A DNA stretch of 19,738 nucleotides from the NCBI GenBank assembly GCA_964343195.1, contig CAYFIR010000124.1, forward strand, positions 1 through 19,738, written 5' to 3'. Position numbers and translations under genes: made by a program. The notes beneath the pieces were generated by a model. That model did no database searches. It worked only from the letters and a program-made list of their open reading frames with translations, and was not told the DNA's origin. How positions within the stretch are numbered: the stretch's first letter is position 1; every line of letters begins with the position of its first letter. The DNA is from CAYVAP01 sp964343195. GTDB lineage: Bacteria > Bacteroidota > Bacteroidia > J057. Of the stretch, positions 15,138 to 19,738 are shown one piece after another.

Positions 15138-17600
15138 ATGAAAGTACTCAAGTTTGGTGGCTCATCAGTAGCCAATTCAGAGCGGATCAATCAGGTTGCA
15201 GAAATTCTGCGGAGCTATCATGCACGTGGCGAACGAATCGTGGTGGTGGTTTCGGCTATGGGAGGAATGACTGATTTGCTCATTAAGATGAGTAAACTCG
15301 CCGCCTCAGGCTCGACCGAGTACAAAGGGCATCTTGAGTACTTTTCCAATAAACACCGTGAGGTCGTCAATACCCTGGTGAAAAATGAAAGCCGCCATCC
15401 GGCTATCCTGCAGGAGATCATCAACGGACAGGAGGAACTGGGAAATCTGTTACAAGGGCTTTACCTAACCCGGGATCTGACCCCAAGGACGCTGGATTAT
15501 ATCCAGAGTTTTGGCGAAAGAAGCTCTGCATTTATCATCGCAGAGGTGCTCAATAGCACGGGTACTCCCGCTGTTTATACCAATGCCCGCGAACTGATCC
15601 GAACCAACGACAATTACGGGGGAGCCAAGATTTTCCTGGATGAAACCAATGACAACATCCGCAGCTATCTGGCCCGGCACCCCGAGCAAATACCGGTCGT
15701 AACCGGTTTTATCGCAGCTACTCGTGATGGGGTGACGACCACATTGGGGCGCGGAGGCTCAGATTATTCCGCATCCATCATCGGCTCTGCGCTGGACGCC
15801 GAAGAAATTCAGATCTGGACTGATGTGAGCGGTGTGATGACGGCCGATCCTCGAAGCGTACGCCAGGCATTTCCCATTACCAGCATGAGCTATGAGGAAG
15901 CCCTGGAAATGTCTCACTTTGGGGCGCGGGTGATCTATCCTCCGACCATCATACCTGCGTTGGAGAAGCGGATACCGGTTCGCATCAAAAACACCTTTGA
16001 TCCGGAAGCCTGGGGAACCCTGATTTCCGACAATCCGGAGCCTTACCCAAGCGCGGTAAAGGGCATCGCTTCCATAGGGGATATTTCGCTGGTTACGCTG
16101 GAAGGCAGCGGGCTTTTTGGGGCAAGCAATATTGCAGCCCGACTCTTCAGTGTCCTTTCCGCCAAAAATATCAATGCTATCCTGATTACACAGGGATCGT
16201 CGGAGCATTCGATCTCCTTTGCGGTGCGCCCGGAATTCAGCGAACCTGCCCGTACAGCAATTGAGGAAGAATTCGCCCTGGAAATAAAGGCCCATCTGAT
16301 TCAGCCCGTTAAGGTTGAGTCCAACCTTGCTGTGATCGCGGCCATTGGAGATAACATGAAATCCCAGCCCGGTATCTCGGGCAAACTGTTCCAGGCACTC
16401 GGCAAGAATGGGGTCAACGTGATTGTGACGGCTCAAGGGTCTTCCGAAAGGAATATCTCCGTGGTTATCCGCAAGGAAGACGAGGCCAAAGCCCTTGTCG
16501 CGGTGCATGATGTATTCTTTCTTTCGAATTACTACACCCTGAATATTTTTGTAGTGGGAGTAGGATTGGTCGGCGGTACTCTATTGCGACAGATTCAGGA
16601 ACAGGCGAATTTTCTGCTCAACAACCAGTTCGTGGAAGTACGTGTGGTAGCCCTGTCCAACACTCGCAAGATGCTGTTCGATGTGGACGGTATTGATCTG
16701 GAGAACTGGAAGGAGCAGTTGGAAGGTTCCGAGGAAGCAGCTGACCTCGACGCATTTATCAGTCGAATGCGTGAGATGAACCTGCCCAACAGCGTGTTCA
16801 TCGACAATACGGCCAACGAAGATATCATTCGGTATTACCCGGATGTGCTAGGTTCTGCCATCTCCATTTCCACTCCTAACAAGGTGGCAGTGAGTGGTCC
16901 CTATGATCGGTACAAAGACCTGAAGCAACTGGCTGATCAGCATAGCGTGAAATTCTTCTACGAAACCAACGTGGGAGCCGGTCTTCCCGTTCTGACTACC
17001 CTTACGGATCTGATCAATTCCGGTGACCGTATCCTGCGAATCGAAGGAGTCCTGAGTGGGTCCCTGAGCTTTATTTTCAACTCATTTATTGGAGAAAAAC
17101 CATTTTCCGCGATTGTCAGGGAAGCACAGGAAAGGGGCTATACCGAGCCGGATCCGCGCATTGACCTGAGTGGGAAGGACGTAGCCCGAAAACTGCTAAT
17201 TCTTGCCCGTGAATCAGGACTGACCCTGGAGCCTCATGACATCGAAGTAGAGAACATTCTTCCACAGGCAGCACTTGACGCTCCGGATGTACCCACCTTC
17301 ATGGCGGAACTCGAGAAGGCAGATGATCATTTTGAGGAACTGCGTAAGGAAGCTGCAGTGGAGGGGAAAGTACTGCGCTTCATCGCAACGCTGGAAGGTG
17401 AAAAAGCTTTTATCAGCCTGCAGAAGCTGGATGAAAGTAGTCCTTTCTTCAATTTATCTGGCAGTGATAACATGATCTCATTTACTTCCGCCCGCTATAA
17501 GGATCGCCCATTGGTCATCAAGGGACCTGGCGCAGGAGCGGAGGTTACGGCTGCCGGGGTGTTTGCCGAGATTCTTCGAATTGGGTACTATTTGTCCTGA
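15138..17600 (+). CDS. thrA: Bifunctional aspartokinase / homoserine dehydrogenase
   Basis: An 820-aa fusion enzyme, the same length as E. coli ThrA and collinear with it. It catalyses the first step (aspartate phosphorylation) and the third step (aspartate semialdehyde to homoserine) on the route to threonine and methionine. Residues 1 to about 300 are the kinase: KFGGSSVAN (5-13), TTLGRGGSDYSA and SMSYEEALEMSHFGARVIYP. Residues about 315-460 hold two ACT domains (LITQGSSEHSISF, VTAQGSSERNISVVI), where threonine feedback inhibition is expected. The dehydrogenase starts near 468 with VVGVGLVGG (G474, G476, G479), then NVGAGLPV, EGVLSGSLSFIF and DLSGKDVARKLLIL. The ATG at 15138 is family-typical. 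No thrB or thrC follows, so it is separated from the rest of the usual operon. Confidence 0.97.
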   Translation: MKVLKFGGSSVANSERINQVAEILRSYHARGERIVVVVSAMGGMTDLLIKMSKLAASGSTEYKGHLEYFSNKHREVVNTLVKNESRHPAILQEIINGQEELGNLLQGLYLTRDLTPRTLDYIQSFGERSSAFIIAEVLNSTGTPAVYTNARELIRTNDNYGGAKIFLDETNDNIRSYLARHPEQIPVVTGFIAATRDGVTTTLGRGGSDYSASIIGSALDAEEIQIWTDVSGVMTADPRSVRQAFPITSMSYEEALEMSHFGARVIYPPTIIPALEKRIPVRIKNTFDPEAWGTLISDNPEPYPSAVKGIASIGDISLVTLEGSGLFGASNIAARLFSVLSAKNINAILITQGSSEHSISFAVRPEFSEPARTAIEEEFALEIKAHLIQPVKVESNLAVIAAIGDNMKSQPGISGKLFQALGKNGVNVIVTAQGSSERNISVVIRKEDEAKALVAVHDVFFLSNYYTLNIFVVGVGLVGGTLLRQIQEQANFLLNNQFVEVRVVALSNTRKMLFDVDGIDLENWKEQLEGSEEAADLDAFISRMREMNLPNSVFIDNTANEDIIRYYPDVLGSAISISTPNKVAVSGPYDRYKDLKQLADQHSVKFFYETNVGAGLPVLTTLTDLINSGDRILRIEGVLSGSLSFIFNSFIGEKPFSAIVREAQERGYTEPDPRIDLSGKDVARKLLILARESGLTLEPHDIEVENILPQAALDAPDVPTFMAELEKADDHFEELRKEAAVEGKVLRFIATLEGEKAFISLQKLDESSPFFNLSGSDNMISFTSARYKDRPLVIKGPGAGAEVTAAGVFAEILRIGYYLS

Positions 17601-17688
17601 TAGATTTCCTGATTGAGTAAAAAGTACTGTTTTAGTGTGACCTGATGCAGACTTAATGGTCTCAGAATAACAGATGAGTTATCCTGAG

Positions 17689-17696
17689 TAGTTTTG
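17689..17696 (+). promoter_or_regulatory. -7 box of the PAS-domain gene
   Basis: TAGTTTTG is an exact TAnnTTTG match, ending 43 nt before the ATG at 17740, in line with other genes here. No clear -33 TTG is present. Confidence 0.35.
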
Positions 17697-17739
17697 GGGG
17701 TTTCTCTTCCACCATGAATGCCATTAGTCTCTGTAGGTC

Positions 17740-18666
17740 ATGTCGAGTCACGGTCAGCATTATTCTCATGAAGTAAAACTGGAAGTTGATCCAGCCTGGA
17801 ACATTGTTAATGTTACGGACAGTCGTAATGAAATGACTCATCTGGTTACAAGGAGTATCCCGGAGTTATTCCCTGGTCTGAACCTCTCAGATCTGCTAGG
17901 CGAGGTGCCTACCGGATCAAATGGCCGGAGAATGCCGGGCGTCAGGGTTGTTTCTGAGGAACTCCAGTGTGTTGCCCACCTGATATTTGAGAAGAAAATT
18001 GAAAATGGTATTAGGCTTCGGTTGCGCAAAGCGCCTTTGGATCTGGTTGAAAGCTGGAAAAAAAATCTACCTCCCAGAGGCGAGGTGCTCAAGCAGATTT
18101 TGGACCATACCCGAGACATTTGTATCATTCTGAGTCCGATTTTTGAGGTTCACTATTTTAACCAAACGGCAAAGGAACTACTATCTCACTGGTACCAAAG
18201 GGACTTGAAGGTTGGCGAAGATTTCTGGCAATATTTACTTGCCGGGACGGAGAAAAACTTCCTCAAAGACTTTAATCAGGCTCTGAATGGCCGAGTGATA
18301 CGACGGCCTCAGAAAAAACTGACCTTTCCCATTCAGGAATCCAGATGGTTTGAGTCTACCTTTTTTCCGGTTCGGGATGAGGAAAAAAGAATATTTGGGA
18401 TTGCAGTCATGTACCATGACATTGATAAAGTGAAACTGCTACAGGCTGAGCGGGATTTGCAGCGCAAAACCCTCATGGACATTTCCTATCACCAGTCTCA
18501 TTTGATTCGGAGCCATGTGGCCAATCTGATGGGGCTATCTGAGCTGTTGCAGGAAGAAGACGTGAACCTTCCCGGAAAGATTGGGGAACTGGTAAGCATG
18601 GTAAAAGGCGAGGCCCAGCGGCTTGATGCGGTGATCCATGCCATTACCAATGAAATCCACAGTTAG
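17740..18666 (+). CDS. PAS-domain protein with a histidine-kinase DHp helix but no ATPase domain
   Basis: A 308-aa cytoplasmic signalling-type protein. Residues about 8-100 look like a divergent PAS domain (EVKLEVDPAWNIVNV). Residues about 115-232 are a clearer PAS fold (ILDHTRDICIILSPIFEVHYFN, ending GIAVMYHDIDKVK). A coiled linker (LLQAERDLQRKTLMDIS) leads to ISYHQSHLIRSHVANLMGL, which matches the phospho-acceptor helix of Bacteroidota PAS histidine kinases, with H254 as the candidate acceptor. The usual HATPase_c domain of about 120-150 residues is absent: the protein stops after the second DHp helix. No sequence coding such a domain lies in the 70 bp that follow, so this is not an obvious frameshift. 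It may be a phosphotransfer or scaffold partner, or a degenerate kinase. Confidence 0.78.
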   Translation: MSSHGQHYSHEVKLEVDPAWNIVNVTDSRNEMTHLVTRSIPELFPGLNLSDLLGEVPTGSNGRRMPGVRVVSEELQCVAHLIFEKKIENGIRLRLRKAPLDLVESWKKNLPPRGEVLKQILDHTRDICIILSPIFEVHYFNQTAKELLSHWYQRDLKVGEDFWQYLLAGTEKNFLKDFNQALNGRVIRRPQKKLTFPIQESRWFESTFFPVRDEEKRIFGIAVMYHDIDKVKLLQAERDLQRKTLMDISYHQSHLIRSHVANLMGLSELLQEEDVNLPGKIGELVSMVKGEAQRLDAVIHAITNEIHS

Positions 18667-18736
18667 ATTTTGGAGTTTCCGAATGGAACGGTAACATTAC
18701 ATGTGAAGATGTTGTGGTTCTACTCTCCAAAATCAA

Positions 18737-19441
18737 TTGACAAAGCCATTTCGATTTAAGCATTTTTCTGTAATGCAGGACCGCTGTGCCATGAAAGTGG
18801 GCACAGATGGGATGTTGTTGGGGGCCTGGACCCCAATTGCGGGGGGAGACCGTGTGCTGGATATAGGGACTGGCACGGGGCTGGTCGCATTGATGCTGGC
18901 CCAGCGTGGCTCCAAATTGCAAATCGAGGCGATAGAACTGGATCCTGAGGCAGCCTCACAGGCTGAAGAAAACGTCGCCAACAGCCCGTTTGCTGACCGG
19001 ATCAGGGTACGGACTGGGGATCTGAAATCCTTTCAGCCCAATGAGCCATACGACCTTATTGTCAGCAATCCTCCCTTCTTTGCCGCTGGCTCCCCATCGC
19101 CAGATCCACGCAAGCAACAGGCGCGCCACGAGGCATCTTTACCCCTTTCTTTCCTGTTGGCCTTTGCGGGTGACCATCTCCTGGAGGGGGGAACCCTCGG
19201 ACTCATAATCCCCATTGATCGTCTGGCAGGCACTATACAAATCGGGGCCATCCATCAATTGTGGCCCCAGCAAATCTGTCGGGTGATGTCTACTCCCCAA
19301 AAAGCACCGCATCGGGCTTTGGTTTATTTTGCCAAAGGTAAAGCGGGAAAACCGACAGAAAGTGTGCTGGTTCTCCAGGAGAATGGAGAGTTCAGCCAGG
19401 CTTATAAAGACTTGACGAAAGACTTTCATCCGTTTTTATGA
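18737..19441 (+). CDS. trmN6: tRNA1(Val) (adenine37-N6)-methyltransferase
   Basis: A 234-aa SAM-dependent methyltransferase similar to E. coli YfiC/TrmN6, which methylates N6 of A37 in tRNA1(Val). The family N-terminus is present: FRFKHFSVMQDRCAMKVGTDGMLLGAW. SAM binding is by DIGTGTGL (42-49) and E67 in AIELDPEAA. The catalytic NPPF lies at 111-114 and identifies an N6-adenine/glutamine-type methyltransferase. The C-terminus is also family-like (FSQAYKDLTKDFHPFL). The start must be the TTG at 18737: there is no ATG between it and an in-frame TGA at 18704-18706, and the next ATG (18773) would delete the conserved FRFKHF segment. It follows the PAS gene by 70 bp. Confidence 0.92.
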   Translation: MTKPFRFKHFSVMQDRCAMKVGTDGMLLGAWTPIAGGDRVLDIGTGTGLVALMLAQRGSKLQIEAIELDPEAASQAEENVANSPFADRIRVRTGDLKSFQPNEPYDLIVSNPPFFAAGSPSPDPRKQQARHEASLPLSFLLAFAGDHLLEGGTLGLIIPIDRLAGTIQIGAIHQLWPQQICRVMSTPQKAPHRALVYFAKGKAGKPTESVLVLQENGEFSQAYKDLTKDFHPFL

Positions 19442-19487
19442 AAGCCCCTTTAGTAAATGACGTGAGTTTTGAGTTTCTGGGCTTCAA

Positions 19488-19499
19488 TTCCAATTGGAA
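19488..19499. repeat. 12-bp perfect palindrome TTCCAATTGGAA
   Basis: A perfect palindrome 46 bp after the trmN6 stop and 9 bp before the second copy of repeat A. No T-run follows, so a terminator role is unlikely. It could be chance or part of the repeat patch. Confidence 0.3.
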
Positions 19500-19508
19500 C
19501 AAGTAGCC

Positions 19509-19605
19509 TAAAGCAAGCCTGGGGCGGCGTTGGCCCGGAATTCGGCGGTTGGGGCGGCTTGTGGGGCAGCCTGGAATTCCGAAGTTTCTTTGCCTCCTTT
19601 CTTTT
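19509..19605 (+). repeat. 97-nt structured intergenic repeat, copy 2 (family A)
   Basis: This is the second copy of the element at 34-130, in the same orientation and of equal length. Its stem arms are CGGAATTC (19536-19543) and GAATTCCG (19574-19581) around a 30-nt loop. Compared with copy 1, two base pairs are changed on both sides (G-C to C-G and C-G to A-T), so pairing is kept while sequence is not. The flanking head and tail are almost identical to copy 1. Confidence 0.75.
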
Positions 19606-19632
19606 TTAGCTCCGCAAATGGATTTTTAATAT
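19594..19632 (-). repeat. 39-nt repeat module (family C), inverted copy
   Basis: It contains TTAGCTCCGCAAATGGATTT and matches the reverse complement of 180-218 at 35 of 39 positions. Here it runs straight out of the tail of repeat A, unlike at the left end of the window. Confidence 0.65.
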
Positions 19633-19655
19633 TCGGCGTGTTTTCAAGTGCTATG

Positions 19656-19684
19656 TCGCCTTCAGCGGGACTTACTTCTTTTTT
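19656..19684 (-). repeat. Family B repeat unit, inverted copy
   Basis: On the minus strand it reads AAGTAAGTCCCGCTGAAGGC followed by GA, matching the 28-nt units at 131-158 and 207-234. With repeats A and C it fills most of the 297-bp gene-free stretch at the end of the window; nothing else was recognised there. Confidence 0.6.
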
Positions 19685-19738
19685 AGGGGAGCAATTTGCG
19701 ATTTAAAGAAATGATTTGTAGTGTATTATGTAATGGAA

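Noticed and set aside
15029..15274. 81-aa plus-strand frame overlapping the thrA start, considered as a leader peptide
   Set aside because: It begins with a non-ATG codon, runs far into thrA in another frame, has no run of Thr/Ile codons and no linked terminator hairpin.
15759..16508. 249-aa open frame antisense to thrA
   Set aside because: It mirrors the strongly conserved kinase and ACT coding region, shows no family motif and is best explained as a codon-bias shadow.

Overview
The window looks like chromosomal DNA from a member of the Bacteroidota, possibly a moderately GC-rich, Saprospira/Lewinella-like lineage; the family-level placement is a guess from gene style. Three things support the phylum. 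The secreted amylase ends in a type IX secretion (Por) sorting domain. Several genes are preceded by the Bacteroidota -7 box TAnnTTTG about 40-55 nt before the start. Purine-rich Shine-Dalgarno sites are largely absent. No tRNA, rRNA, CRISPR array, transposase or phage gene was seen.

Layout. Positions 1-288 hold a patch of intergenic repeats. A YcbL/glyoxalase-II-like metallo-hydrolase (289-945, minus) is divergent from a plus-strand cell-envelope cluster: an OmpA-domain protein (1142-1879), Kdo transferase WaaA (1879-3141, overlapping by one base) and a small secreted protein (3207-3590). A good promoter precedes branched-chain aminotransferase ilvE (3711-4778), which is closed by a clear intrinsic terminator. 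Next come a lipoprotein (4947-5630, minus), a GH3-family acyl-adenylase-like protein (5751-7277, plus), a small HExxH putative metalloprotease (7333-7890, minus) with a 161-bp hairpin repeat just upstream, and a secreted S9 prolyl-oligopeptidase-family peptidase (8313-10346, plus). A minus-strand pair follows, a membrane-anchored alpha/beta hydrolase (11355-12350) and an NmrA-like NAD(P)-binding protein (10406-11305). The last stretch is all plus strand: a GH13 alpha-amylase (12769-14967), the fused aspartokinase/homoserine dehydrogenase thrA (15138-17600), a PAS-PAS-DHp protein lacking a kinase ATPase domain (17740-18666) and the tRNA methyltransferase trmN6 (18737-19441). A second patch of the same repeats ends the window.

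Functionally this is mostly housekeeping: amino-acid biosynthesis (ilvE, thrA), LPS core biosynthesis (waaA), tRNA modification (trmN6) and secreted polymer degradation (S9 peptidase, amylase). Genes are mostly in one- to three-gene units with frequent strand switches.

The most unusual signals are outside the genes. A 97-nt structured repeat is present at both ends of the window, with two compensatory base-pair changes in its stem. A MITE-like long hairpin lies at 7929-8089. A cluster of seven CCAAT/ATTGG motifs, including two palindromes, lies upstream of the amylase. Among proteins, the ATPase-less kinase-like protein, the GH3 protein and the small HExxH protein have the least certain roles. 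I see no clear multi-gene novel defence or mobile system here.
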